Source: Rhizobium rhizogenes
Lineage (GTDB): Bacteria; Pseudomonadota; Alphaproteobacteria; Rhizobiales; Rhizobiaceae
Length of the DNA: 64,000 nucleotides
Assembly: GCF_002005205.3 (NCBI RefSeq)
Contig: NZ_CP019702.2
Location: 2,212,590-2,276,589 of the forward strand
Direction of reading: 5' to 3'
A program made the position numbers and the translations under genes. Shown here in pieces: positions 26,095 to 34,886 of this stretch. The stretch's first letter is position 1; each line of letters starts with the position of its first letter. A model generated the notes under the pieces. It searched no databases, was not told where the DNA came from, and saw only the letters and a list, made by a program, of their open reading frames with translations.

Positions 26095-27312
26095 ATGCAG
26101 GATCAGCTTGATGGCAGGGCGGAGCTGTCTGCGGTCAGTCAGGCCTATCTGACCCGCCTTTCGCAGATTGCAGACAGCGGCGACAGGCGCATTTATGCCG
26201 TGCTGGACGGAGCCCTCTTCGGTAACCTGACTGCGGATCTTTCGGCGGCGGGCCTGTGCCACAGGCCGCTCTATCGGCAGGCGGGGCCGGATGCCGCAAT
26301 CATGCTCGGCGGGCCGTGGCTGGTTTCCCTCAGTCTTTCGCCGGCGGTCCCATCCGCGCCGGACGGTTTGATCGAGACGGCGGAGCCGAGCGATGAGGAA
26401 CTGCGGGCGCTGGCGGCGAAACTGTCGGACGCCATGGCGGATGCCGTCGCCAGCGGTGATGAAAGCGGCGGCGGCGTGCTGCCGGCTGACGAGATCGACC
26501 TGCCAAGGCAGGTAAAGAGCAGAATAGAGGCCCTGCTCAGGCTTGTCGCAGACAAGCCCGCTGTTGTGTTCTGGGTCGGCGATCGCGCCCTGTCCGAGGA
26601 AACACTCTACAGGCACCTGCGCGGCATCAACCGCATAATCGTGCCGCTCGAGCGGGAGGCGCTTGCGGGATCGGGCGTTTCTGTTCCTGCGCAAGCCGGG
26701 GAGATGTCGCTGGCAGCCGGCGATGCGCAGGAAGAGGCGTTGGCTGCCACCGATGTCGCCGGACGGCGGGATCGCGGCGAGGTTGTTGTCTTCCGCCACG
26801 CCGATCCGAATGTCATCATGCAGGTCTTTCCGGCGCTTTCGCCGGAGCAGGTCGTGCGCCTAATGGGACCGGCGGAGGAAGTCTATTTCGCGCCGGGCGA
26901 GGCGTGGGGCGGGAACATCAAGCGCGGCCGCCGCCCGGTTGATATCGTGGCGCAAGGCGGCATGTTGCGTCTGACGCTCGGAAATATCGAGGCTATCAGC
27001 GCATCCCGGATGCTTGCCGCACGCCGCCGGCGGGTAGAGGCCTTTCAACGGTCGGCGCCGCATCTGCTGCAAGGCATGGATGAGCGCGAAGCGCTCCTGT
27101 TCATGGAGCGATATGAAAAACAGGCGCGCGCATACGGGCTGAAAACCGAGCGTGGCTTCTTTCAGTGGACCTATCTTATGAGTGCAAGCAACGGACGCTT
27201 CATCGAAGCGCCGGATATTCGCCAAAACCTCAAAGGCGGCAATCCTGACGCCCGGCTGGATGACATGATGCGGCTGATGGCGAACGCGGCGAAAGAACGG
27301 GGTTTCGCATGA
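26095..27312 (+). CDS. DUF4123-domain T6SS effector adaptor
   Basis: 405 residues. The first ~140 residues show the DUF4123 (TEC/Tap) pattern: IYAVLDGALFGNL, LYRQAGPDAAIMLGGPWLVSL and, further in, VVFRHADPNVIMQVFPALSPEQ. DUF4123 proteins load a specific effector on a VgrG/PAAR spike. It is longer than usual, with a helical C-terminal extension (MDEREALLFMERYEKQARAYG) that may bind the next gene's product. ATG at 26095 follows GGGGATAGG. It overlaps the effector gene by 4 bases, so the pair is translationally coupled. Confidence 0.85.
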   Translation: MQDQLDGRAELSAVSQAYLTRLSQIADSGDRRIYAVLDGALFGNLTADLSAAGLCHRPLYRQAGPDAAIMLGGPWLVSLSLSPAVPSAPDGLIETAEPSDEELRALAAKLSDAMADAVASGDESGGGVLPADEIDLPRQVKSRIEALLRLVADKPAVVFWVGDRALSEETLYRHLRGINRIIVPLEREALAGSGVSVPAQAGEMSLAAGDAQEEALAATDVAGRRDRGEVVVFRHADPNVIMQVFPALSPEQVVRLMGPAEEVYFAPGEAWGGNIKRGRRPVDIVAQGGMLRLTLGNIEAISASRMLAARRRRVEAFQRSAPHLLQGMDEREALLFMERYEKQARAYGLKTERGFFQWTYLMSASNGRFIEAPDIRQNLKGGNPDARLDDMMRLMANAAKERGFA

Positions 27313-27857
27313 GTGCCGTGGCCGCCGCTGGCGGAGAGGCTCTGCTTGGCCGGGCGGCCGCAGGTGTCGCAACCAGACTCGGGGCCCGCGCCGCTCTTGG
27401 TTTTCTTGGGCCGGTGGGCGCAGCAATCGGCCTCGCCATGCTGGCCTATGAAGGCTACGAACTTTACAAGATGTACAATGAGAGCCATTCGGAACCCGCC
27501 GATGGCGAAGCGGGAGGCTGCACGGGGAACTGCGGCTCCGCCAAGGCGGAAGAACAGAAGAAGCGCCAGGAGGAACTGGAGGACGAGGCGGGCGTCAGCC
27601 AGCAGACCAAGGGCAAGACCAAGCACGGCGAAAAGGATGGCGGCATGGCGGAAGCCGAACGCGACTTCGATTCCTTGAAACCGGACAATGAGAAGGGTAT
27701 CGAAACGCAATACGGGCCGGGCCGCACGGGGGAACTCCAAGACGGCAGCAAGGTTACGGTCCGTCCGGGAAGCTCCGATGGTCGTCCGACATTGCAGATC
27801 CGCAAACCAAACGGTCGTCAGACCGAGATACGCTATAATGATGGGCCGGGGGTTTAA
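27309..27857 (+). CDS. Candidate T6SS effector
   Basis: 182 residues in three parts: an N-terminal hydrophobic glycine/alanine-rich segment (about 14-47, LGFLGPVGAAIGLAMLAYEGYEL), a charged linker rich in Glu and Lys (about 70-120) and a C-terminal module (GPGRTGELQDGSKVTVRPG, then GRPTLQIRKPNGRQ) of a style seen at the ends of polymorphic toxins. Biochemical activity cannot be assigned. Coupled to the DUF4123 adaptor upstream and to a candidate immunity gene downstream; that context is the main evidence for an effector role. Confidence 0.7.
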   Translation: MSAVAAAGGEALLGRAAAGVATRLGARAALGFLGPVGAAIGLAMLAYEGYELYKMYNESHSEPADGEAGGCTGNCGSAKAEEQKKRQEELEDEAGVSQQTKGKTKHGEKDGGMAEAERDFDSLKPDNEKGIETQYGPGRTGELQDGSKVTVRPGSSDGRPTLQIRKPNGRQTEIRYNDGPGV

Positions 27858-28310
27858 ATGACGGATTTCATAAAAAAAGACTGCACGCTGGATCATCAGC
27901 TTATCAGGGACAGGAATTTCGCCGCGAGGATTTTTCCCGAGTTTCCGAGCGAGGAGGAAATCGCCCTCGTTGCCGCGCGGATCGGCGCCGGCGAGATCGA
28001 TTTTGCGGCTTACGAATTTGGCCAGCCGCCGCGCCATTTTGCATCACAACCGGTCGGGCCGATGCTTGATGCATTGTTCGAAAACTCGCCCTATGGTCTT
28101 CTGGTCCATTTTTCGGGCCATGACCTCTGGATTTGGGCGCCCGAGGATCATGAATATCTCGTTGTCTTCGGTGATTCCAATCTGGTTCAGGCGATAGAAC
28201 GAAGCGACATATTCTCCTACAGCTTTGCCGATTATCTGGGCAGCGGTGCGTTGTCGCAAGCAACAGTCACGCATCTTCGTGGAATGGCATCGAACTATAC
28301 GATCGGGTAA
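27858..28310 (+). CDS. Candidate immunity protein for the adjacent effector
   Basis: 150 residues, starting on the base after the effector stop. Acidic, soluble, no signal peptide; rich in aromatic residues (HDLWIWAPEDHEYLVVFGD). No family recognised. Small acidic proteins encoded directly after a T6SS effector are typically cognate immunity proteins; the lack of a signal peptide would point to a cytoplasmic target such as nucleic acid or a nucleotide. Confidence 0.7.
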   Translation: MTDFIKKDCTLDHQLIRDRNFAARIFPEFPSEEEIALVAARIGAGEIDFAAYEFGQPPRHFASQPVGPMLDALFENSPYGLLVHFSGHDLWIWAPEDHEYLVVFGDSNLVQAIERSDIFSYSFADYLGSGALSQATVTHLRGMASNYTIG

Positions 28311-28526
28311 TGCGCTTCGCGGAGGCCGGGCATATTCCTCCCGGGTGGGCAGCGGCGCTGTCGAGCCGAAGAAGCGGGTCAAGGCGCTGTATGACCATTG
28401 GGCCGATCTGAATTTCAGGATTGTCTGACTGGCCTGCCTGTGCCGCCCAGGACAGCGTCTTTCGCAGGCACAGATCACTCTGCCGATCAGAGATCGTGAC
28501 GCGTTCCAGGGACGAGGTGCTTGCCC

Positions 28527-28805
28527 TTAGAACAGGGCCACGATCATCATGCCCAGAAATGCGATGAGCATGATGATGCAGGCCGGGCGGAAGAGATAAA
28601 AACGCTGCCAGTTCGTAAGGCGGAGGCTGTTGTAATAAAGGGATTTATCCAGCCGGAGGTAATCCACGCCGCTGTCGACGGAAAAATCACCGCCATTTTC
28701 CCTGTAAAACCGATATTCCCTGATCTGGGCGACAATCTGCTGGGCTGCCAGAAGGCTGACGGCGAGCAGCGCCGCTGAAACAATGATGATCTCGAATATC
28801 AGCAT
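28527..28805 (-). CDS. Small two-segment membrane protein
   Basis: 92 residues. Transmembrane segments at about 4-24 (IIIVSAALLAVSLLAAQQI) and 70-91 (ACIIMLIAFLGMMIVALF) flank a ~45-residue polar loop with many tyrosines. The start is preceded by GAGAGAGG. Codon use looks normal. Function unknown; it is on the opposite strand to the vgrG island and may simply flank it. Confidence 0.6.
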   Translation of the reverse strand: MLIFEIIIVSAALLAVSLLAAQQIVAQIREYRFYRENGGDFSVDSGVDYLRLDKSLYYNSLRLTNWQRFYLFRPACIIMLIAFLGMMIVALF

Positions 28806-29198
28806 ATGGCCTCTCTCTCCGATTGAACCGTAATGGCTTGTCTAGCGCAAATCCGCTGAAAAATCCGGTTCTTCGGCCTGGTTTTTCCACAATCCCGTCT
28901 TCAGTGCCCTGCGGCGGAGAGTAAAGTTCGTTTTCCCCGATGACTGATTGCACCGATATGGCTTGCCATAGTTCCAGCTATTGATGGGGCCTCGTCCGCA
29001 TTAGCGCTATTGGCAGTCACGCGCGAAATTTTCTAATTCATTACTTTCATTGATTTATATAAATATATGATAAAAATCAATAAAATTGAGTTCATTCAAT
29101 TTGCCTGCTGCCGTGGAAAGGCGTCAGAAAGGCATGTCATCAGGTGGTCTCAAGCCCGGAAAACCGAGCTTGAGACGATTGGCGGCGGACAGGACGGC
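28806..29198. other. AT-rich gene-free interval
   Basis: 393 bases, noticeably AT-rich around 29030-29100, between the end of the T6SS island and the next minus-strand gene. It may mark the island border. A hairpin lies at 29147-29176. No coding frame is convincing. Confidence 0.5.
29147..29176 (-). terminator. Hairpin after the large membrane-anchored protein gene
   Basis: GTCTCAAGC and GCTTGAGAC form a perfect 9-bp stem with a 12-base loop, 23 bases beyond the gene's stop. There is no T-tract. Confidence 0.5.
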
Positions 29199-31211
29199 TT
29201 AATCGGCCGTCGCCTGAATATCGACCTTGTCGAGAAGAAGCATGGGATTGTCGGAGGCTGCAGCCAGATCAAAAAGGCCAAGGCCATTGGCGCCCGTCGA
29301 TTTGACCATCACTGTCAGGGTTCCCGGCGCGCTGATGAAGCGGGCGAGGGCGTCCACGGCGCCCTGAAGCTTTGGCTGTTCAGCCGCGACCTGCTGCAAC
29401 AGCACATTGGCCACCAACGTCAGGGTGCCGCGCACCTGATCTTCGGTCATATCGTTTTGCAGGGCATAAAGCTTGATGGCCTTGGCCATCAAACCCTCGT
29501 CCTTGACCGTGAGTTTCAACTCGCGACCCGCCAGCCCGAAAAGTGCCGCCTGAGCGCGATTGACGTCGAAGGCGAAGAACTCTTCCGTAAACCCGCTTGC
29601 AAGGCCGGAAAAGTTGACGCTGCCGATATCCTTGCCGCTGAAGGAGATTTCCCGGATCATCAGGTTGTTGTTCGGTTCGTCCCAGCCTGCGGCGAGGGCA
29701 TAGGAAAGTTCGAGTGACTCCAGACCCAGCTTGCGTGCTTCAACAAATACTTCCTCCGATGAATCGGCGGGGATGGGAAGAGACAGGCCGTCCTGCCTGA
29801 TCTCGATATCGGTCGGGATGCCGTTGAAGGGCTTTGTCAGTCCCATCTCGAAATTCCGGAGCGTGAACTTGATGCGTTCGGGCGTGCCTTCCGTCTCTTC
29901 CTCCGGCTTTTCCGGCGCGGCGACGTCGACGTTGATGCCGCCGACACGGATCGTTCCCAGTTCCGGGATAAGACGGTTAAACGGAAAGGTCTCAATCTGC
30001 GTGTCGTCGAGCCCTGCGATCTGGGAGAGGCCTTCGACTGTCGAGCTCCAGTCAAAACCCTTGAGGCTCGCCTCCGCGACTTCGATCGTATCGGTGCCAT
30101 TGCCGATCGACATGCCGTTCAGGCCGAAGTCGAGCCTGCGGCTATCCATCTGCATGTCGATACGATCGATGGCGGCCTTGACCCTTTTGCCCTCCGATCC
30201 CTCGCTTTCGTCCGGGGCATCCGCCTTGAACCCGAGCAGCTGCATGTTGCTCTTGCCAATCATGTCGAGAATGGACAGGCCTTTGGTGAAATAGGCCTGA
30301 CGCTCCTGCGGTGAAAGTTCGTCAACATTCTTGGTTGCGCTCAGTGCCTTCAGCGTCTCCAGAAGCGGCTCGGCTGGCAGGCGGGCACTGAAACCGTCGC
30401 TGCGGATCTCGTCGTAGCTGAAATGACCGTCGCCATCCGTGAACGAAATCTTGGCAACGGAGAGCGGGCCATAGAGAGGCTTTGCCTCCTTGTCGTCGGG
30501 GCCTGCCTTTTCCGTGTAGAGCCTGGCAAGATAAGCGACATCGATATCCTGCCCGGCGATGGTGCCGGTCGATACGACCAAATGCTTTTCTTTCATGGCG
30601 CCGTCGCTGTCCGGCAGCGCCATCTTGATGTCGTAGCTGCCATTGTCGATCAAATAGCGGCTGATCCGGCCATCGGCGATGTCGGTAAGAGACGCGTTTG
30701 TGTAAACGGTCTTCTGCTCGGTATCGGCGACGGACTGCGTGAATGTTACCTCAGGCGTGGAAATGCGCGTTGCCGCGAAGCGCTCTATGCGCCTTGGCAG
30801 GGAGTTGGCATTCCCGTCGCCGGATGCCGCCGGGGCCGGCTTCTTGAAAGCGGCATTCTCGACGCGGGCATGCGCCATCGAGATTTTTCCGGTTGGCACA
30901 TCGATATCGATGCCGTTCATGTCCAGTGCGCCGTCCAGAAAAGGAAGTTTCGGACGTCCATCGATAGCGGCGATCTTGATGTTCTTGCCGTCTTCAAGCG
31001 GCAATGTCAGATCGCGAATATGAATTTTTCCGAGAAAGTCGGCTTCCACGGAACCGGCAGTTGCGCCGCTGCGGGCAACCAGCTCGTTGACCTTTGCTTC
31101 GTAGAAGGCCTTGCCGCCGATAACGCCTGCGGCAGCGACAGCAATAATCGCAACCGTTGCCCAAAGCGCCTTGCGCCGACCCTTGTCGGTCTGGGTATTT
31201 TCCTGTTCCAC
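29199..31211 (-). CDS. Large membrane-anchored periplasmic protein, AsmA-like in style
   Basis: 670 residues from GTG 31211, with AGAGGAC about 8 bases upstream. An N-terminal anchor (about 14-34, ALWATVAIIAVAAAGVIGG) is followed by ~630 residues of alternating beta-strand sequence with recurring phrases such as VEADFLGKIHIRDL and IRVGGINVDV. The single anchor and long beta-rich body resemble AsmA/YhdP-like envelope proteins, but no signature motif allows a firm call. It stands alone; role in envelope lipid transport or assembly is speculation. Confidence 0.8.
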   Translation of the reverse strand: MEQENTQTDKGRRKALWATVAIIAVAAAGVIGGKAFYEAKVNELVARSGATAGSVEADFLGKIHIRDLTLPLEDGKNIKIAAIDGRPKLPFLDGALDMNGIDIDVPTGKISMAHARVENAAFKKPAPAASGDGNANSLPRRIERFAATRISTPEVTFTQSVADTEQKTVYTNASLTDIADGRISRYLIDNGSYDIKMALPDSDGAMKEKHLVVSTGTIAGQDIDVAYLARLYTEKAGPDDKEAKPLYGPLSVAKISFTDGDGHFSYDEIRSDGFSARLPAEPLLETLKALSATKNVDELSPQERQAYFTKGLSILDMIGKSNMQLLGFKADAPDESEGSEGKRVKAAIDRIDMQMDSRRLDFGLNGMSIGNGTDTIEVAEASLKGFDWSSTVEGLSQIAGLDDTQIETFPFNRLIPELGTIRVGGINVDVAAPEKPEEETEGTPERIKFTLRNFEMGLTKPFNGIPTDIEIRQDGLSLPIPADSSEEVFVEARKLGLESLELSYALAAGWDEPNNNLMIREISFSGKDIGSVNFSGLASGFTEEFFAFDVNRAQAALFGLAGRELKLTVKDEGLMAKAIKLYALQNDMTEDQVRGTLTLVANVLLQQVAAEQPKLQGAVDALARFISAPGTLTVMVKSTGANGLGLFDLAAASDNPMLLLDKVDIQATAD

Positions 31212-31403
31212 GAAGTTTGTCCTCTCTCACGAACTTATATTGGGCGCCTTTTAAGCACGCAAAAGTTGCTTAGCAAGTGGTCATCGCCGGGTGTTTCCCC
31301 GTCTGGAAAACCTCGCTGCGCAGGAGATATCTCTGCGACCTTGCCTGGCTTGCTGCGGGGCTGGCGCAAAAACTGGGTTAGCCGGCAGTTTTGAAGGAGG
31401 GAG

Positions 31404-32297
31404 CTACCTCCAGAACATGAGCGCCATGCCGGCCACGACAAGTGCGGCGCCGGCCCATGCACCGGGCGCCGGCAGCTCCCTTGTTCTCAGCCAGAGCAGT
31501 GGCAGGATAATCACTGGTGTCGTCGCCGACAGTGTCGAGACGATGCCGACCTTGCCGCCGGAAAGGGCGAAGAGAAGGAGCGTCATGCCAAAAGCCAGGG
31601 CGATGATGCCGGTGAGTGCCGTCTGGAGGAACAGGCTTTTGGTCAGCGGGCCTTTCGGCCTGACAGCCGCGATGGGCAGCGTGGTAAGCGCCGTCAGGCA
31701 GAGAGCGGCCACCCCGACGCGCAGCATCGAAGCGGCAACAGGATCGATCCCGGTCGCCATGACAGGCCGCGCGATCAGGGAACCGACAGCCTGGCTGAGT
31801 GCGGCGAGAAGGCCGAAGAGCACGCCGAGCCAAAGCGGCCCCTTGACGCTCTCCCATTCATGCAGCTGCGCCTTTCGCTTGCCGAAGAGAATTGCAAGCA
31901 GCACGCCGCCGAGGGTCAGGCCTATACCGGCAATGGCGGTGACGGGAAGCTGCTCGTCAAGCACCGCCCATCCGAGCAGCGCGGCGATTGGGGCATTAAG
32001 GGCGAACAGGATTCCCGAGCGGCGCGGTCCCAGCCGATTGAGGCAGGTGAAAAGAAGCGTGTCGCCAACGAAAATACCGATGAAGCCGGACAGGAGAAGC
32101 GACGACAGCGCCTCTGGCTGAAGTTCCCGCCAGGCGCCAGAGGCAAGGACATAGACCCCCAGCAGGGAGGCGACGAAAAGCTGCCGTGTCCTGTTGAAGG
32201 CGAGCGCTCCAAGACGTCCCGCCGGGCCTGCGGACAAAAGCCCGGTCAGCGCCCAGCACGTCGCGGCGCCCACGGCGGCCAGTTCATAAATCGGCAT
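31404..32297 (-). CDS. EamA-family (DMT) membrane transporter
   Basis: 297 residues, about ten hydrophobic helices in two repeats, each an EamA domain (first with WALTGLLSAGPAGRLG and FIGIFVGDTLLFTCLN; second with AALSQAVGSLIARPVMA and VSTLSATTPVIILP). Ends in the usual hydrophobic ALVVAGMALMFWR. Start has GGGGAAAA upstream. Likely exports a small metabolite; substrate unknown. It is a single gene. Confidence 0.9.
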   Translation of the reverse strand: MPIYELAAVGAATCWALTGLLSAGPAGRLGALAFNRTRQLFVASLLGVYVLASGAWRELQPEALSSLLLSGFIGIFVGDTLLFTCLNRLGPRRSGILFALNAPIAALLGWAVLDEQLPVTAIAGIGLTLGGVLLAILFGKRKAQLHEWESVKGPLWLGVLFGLLAALSQAVGSLIARPVMATGIDPVAASMLRVGVAALCLTALTTLPIAAVRPKGPLTKSLFLQTALTGIIALAFGMTLLLFALSGGKVGIVSTLSATTPVIILPLLWLRTRELPAPGAWAGAALVVAGMALMFWR

Positions 32298-32554
32298 TTT
32301 TTCCCCGTCGCTTCGTGGCGCTTCCGGCCACGGACACTATCCCTGCCTGCACCCATCGCAGATTCCGGGTTTGTCCGCCATACCGGAAGCATCGTCATCA
32401 ACGGCGTGGGAGCATGCATGGCTCGCCATTCGTGGCCGGCCAGCCGGCGCGAACGTTTTGTCACAGACGCGCCGCACCGGTTCAGTCGTTCCATTTTTGA
32501 TGTTGGTGCGCGCCGTCATCGAGACCGCGAACGGGTGGTTTTATCTGCCGGGTT

Positions 32555-32959
32555 TCACGCACCGTTTATGATGTTGCAGATGCCCTCACGGATGACGTTC
32601 TTGTCGGCGATCTGCCCTGCCTGAATGTTGAAAACGGCATCGATTCGGACGCTGGCGCCCTTCTGCCGGGCGACAACCCGCAGCGTCTGAATTCTGCCGC
32701 TGCCGCTGGTCTCCTGATGGGCGTCGATCGAAGACAGTGCCTTGTTGATCTGGATGCCTGAAAAACCTTCCGCCGCCACGGCCTGAGCGAGCTTTTGAAG
32801 CACGGCGGGCGCTTTCGCCTTCGGTAGTTCCTGCCACGATTTGTAAGAGACGGCCGTTACCATCGGCACGCCTGATACGGTGAAGTTCTTCTCGCAGGAT
32901 GCCGCGAGGACAGGGCTTGAGAAGGTGATGACGCCAAGAGCTGCAATGACATATTTCAT
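32555..32959 (-). CDS. Small secreted protein, unknown
   Basis: 134 residues from ATG 32959, chosen because it begins a clear signal peptide (MKYVIAALGVITFSSPVLA-AS). Mature part has two cysteines near its ends (SCEKNF and GICNIINGA) that could form a disulfide. No family recognised. The ribosome site is weak. A longer in-frame start 37 codons upstream has no signal peptide and overlaps the neighbour's promoter. Confidence 0.65.
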   Translation of the reverse strand: MKYVIAALGVITFSSPVLAASCEKNFTVSGVPMVTAVSYKSWQELPKAKAPAVLQKLAQAVAAEGFSGIQINKALSSIDAHQETSGSGRIQTLRVVARQKGASVRIDAVFNIQAGQIADKNVIREGICNIINGA

Positions 32960-33005
32960 TTCGAGTAATCCGGTTGTTGGTGAAGGCTGACAGCGATCGG
33001 CCGTA

Positions 33006-33224
33006 TCAGAATGTCGACCGTTTTCCTCTGTATGTCGACGGCGGCGGAAGCGCTTCATGGGCTTGCGCAAGCGTTTCCAGCCAGGTGGCGAGGCCGGCTG
33101 GAACCTCCTCGTTGCCCGCTTCCAGCGCCTCGATCCATGAAAGTTCGCATTGCAGGGCGGACGCGATGTTGATCGGCGTCCAGCGGATCACCCGCAGGCA
33201 TTGATTAAAACGTTCTGGCGACAT
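33006..33224 (-). CDS. Small helix-turn-helix-like protein
   Basis: 72 residues. RWTPINIASALQCELSWIEALEAGNEEVPAGLATWLE has the spacing of a Cro/CI-type helix-turn-helix followed by the conserved helix seen in many short rhizobial HTH proteins. Ribosome site poor. It is upstream of the small secreted protein in the same direction, 47 bases away. DNA binding is inferred only. Confidence 0.55.
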   Translation of the reverse strand: MSPERFNQCLRVIRWTPINIASALQCELSWIEALEAGNEEVPAGLATWLETLAQAHEALPPPSTYRGKRSTF

Positions 33225-33433
33225 GATGATTTGTTCTTTTTCCCCGTCATTTGCCGGCGAAGCTCACTCACATGGCCACGAGAGTCAATCGTTTTTTACA
33301 ACTTTTAATGGCCGATTTCCGGCTCAATAGTGATATCCGCCGCCGGTTGACGAGCGCCGGTAGCTGGAGCCGGCAAAGGCGCTGGCGCCTGAACGGAACC
33401 CGTGACCCTTCGATGGTGGCCCCTTCATCCAAG

Positions 33434-33459
33434 AAAACTTAGTTGATCTGCTAAGTTTT
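33434..33459. promoter_or_regulatory. Candidate ArsR-family operator
   Basis: Perfect inverted repeat AAAACTTAG / CTAAGTTTT with an 8-base spacer, 38 bases before the ArsR gene start. The low GC stem argues against a terminator; its place in the promoter region suggests autoregulation. Confidence 0.5.
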
Positions 33460-33497
33460 TCCTTGCGTCGTCGCAATGGAAGATGATAGTTAGCAAC

Positions 33498-33839
33498 ATG
33501 ACTAAGCATTATCAGGAACTTTCACTAATCTTCCAGGCTCTTGCCGATCCGACACGGCGGGCGATCCTCGCCCGGCTTGGAGGCGGGCCAGCGCCGGTTA
33601 CGGAATTGTCCGCTCCCACGGGGCTGCGTTTGCCCACGGTGATGCGCCATCTTTCCGTGCTGGAGGAGGCGGGGTTGATCACCACGTCCAAGGACGGACG
33701 GGTGCGCACCTGCGCGATCGTGCCCGAAGCGCTGGAGCCGGTGAGGACCTGGCTCGATGAACAGCGGGCCATGTGGGAGAGCCGGCTTGACCGGCTGGAG
33801 GCATTTGTAATGCAGGCCATGAAGGAGGATTCAGAATGA
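33498..33839 (+). CDS. ArsR-family transcriptional regulator
   Basis: 113 residues with a winged helix: ALADPTRRAILARLG, recognition helix in LRLPTVMRHLSVLEEAGLI, wing TSKDGRVRTCAI. No metal-binding cysteine pair is present, so this belongs to the group that controls SRPBCC proteins and not the arsenic sensors. ATG 33498 (MTKHYQELS) matches the usual family start; ATG 33483 is an alternative adding 5 residues. Overlaps the SRPBCC gene by 4 bases. Confidence 0.88.
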   Translation: MTKHYQELSLIFQALADPTRRAILARLGGGPAPVTELSAPTGLRLPTVMRHLSVLEEAGLITTSKDGRVRTCAIVPEALEPVRTWLDEQRAMWESRLDRLEAFVMQAMKEDSE

Positions 33840-34759
33840 CAATGAAACCCGGTCAGGACGGCGGAAGCGCTGAACCGCATCAGGCACAGGACCGTTTTGC
33901 GACGCTGAGCTTCGAAAGGGAGGTTGCCGTTCCATTGCCGGTCCTCTGGCAGGTCTGGCTGTCACCCGCCGCCCGGGCGGTGTGGGCTTCTCCCGCGCCC
34001 TCGGTGACGGTCGAATTTCTGGAGGCGGACAGCAGGCCGGGCGGTCGCGAAGTCTCGCTCTGCAAGGTCGCCGGGCAGCCGGATATCCGGTGTGAATGTG
34101 GCTGGCTGGAGCTGCAGCCGGCCCGCCGCAGCGTGAATTACGAGGTGGTTTCCTCTGGTGGCGTGACGCAGTCGGCAGCGTTGGTGACGGCCGATTTTCT
34201 GGCCGGGGAAGAGCGCAGCCGGTTGACCGTAACGGTGCAGCTTTCGTCACTGGCGGAGGATATGCGGGATGGCTACCAAGCGGGGTTCAGCGCGGGTCTG
34301 AACAATCTGGCCAATGTGGCGGCGCGGACCATGGTGCTGGAGCGGACGATGAAAGTGCCGCGAAACATTGTCTGGAAAGCCTGGATGAACGAGGAGACGC
34401 TGCCGCAATGGTGGGGTCCTGACGGATTTTCCTGCCGCACGAAGAGGATCGATCTGCGCACCGGCGGGGAATGGGTATTCGACATGATCGGCCCTGACGG
34501 CACCGTCTTTCCGAACCATCATCGTTATATCGAGGTGCGGCCCGAAGAGAGGATCGGTTATACGTTGTTGTGGGGCGAAAACGGGCCGAAACATGCCGAT
34601 GCCTGGGCGTCCTTCGAAGATCAGGACGGCGGGACGAAAGTTGTGCTGGGCATGGTGTTCAGCACGGAAGCCGAGTTCCAGCAGGCGAAGGGCTTCGGTG
34701 CCGTGGAACTGGGGCAGCAAACGCTGGGTAAACTGGAACGTTTCGCCAGGGCGCTGTAA
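33836..34759 (+). CDS. Tandem SRPBCC/AHSA1-domain protein
   Basis: 307 residues with two Aha1-C/START-like domains in one chain. The second (about 165-307) is canonical: RTMKVPRNIVWKAWMNEETLPQWWGPDGF and RIDLRTGGEWVFDMIGPDG. The first (about 20-160) is more diverged (VLWQVWLSPAARAVWASPAP). These domains bind hydrophobic ligands. The ATGA overlap with the ArsR gene shows coupling; ArsR-SRPBCC pairs are common but the tandem form is less so. Confidence 0.85.
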   Translation: MTMKPGQDGGSAEPHQAQDRFATLSFEREVAVPLPVLWQVWLSPAARAVWASPAPSVTVEFLEADSRPGGREVSLCKVAGQPDIRCECGWLELQPARRSVNYEVVSSGGVTQSAALVTADFLAGEERSRLTVTVQLSSLAEDMRDGYQAGFSAGLNNLANVAARTMVLERTMKVPRNIVWKAWMNEETLPQWWGPDGFSCRTKRIDLRTGGEWVFDMIGPDGTVFPNHHRYIEVRPEERIGYTLLWGENGPKHADAWASFEDQDGGTKVVLGMVFSTEAEFQQAKGFGAVELGQQTLGKLERFARAL

Positions 34760-34849
34760 ATGTGCAGGGCCTGTCTTTCCATATGCGGATGTTTCGATAT
34801 CGGCCGCCTGTCTGACGGTGGCGCGTGATTTGAAGCGGATGGGCCATCG

Positions 34850-34886
34850 CCGCCTGTGATCGCGATAGCGGAAAGCGATCAGGCGG
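34850..34886. terminator. Bidirectional hairpin between convergent genes
   Basis: CCGCCTGTGATCGC pairs with GCGATCAGGCGG through 12 bp with a 2-base bulge. It lies 90 bases after the SRPBCC gene and overlaps the stop of the convergent ferritin-like gene. Confidence 0.6.

Noticed and set aside
33434..33459. Inverted repeat as a terminator
   Set aside because: AT-rich stem would be weak and no gene on the plus strand ends upstream; operator is more likely.
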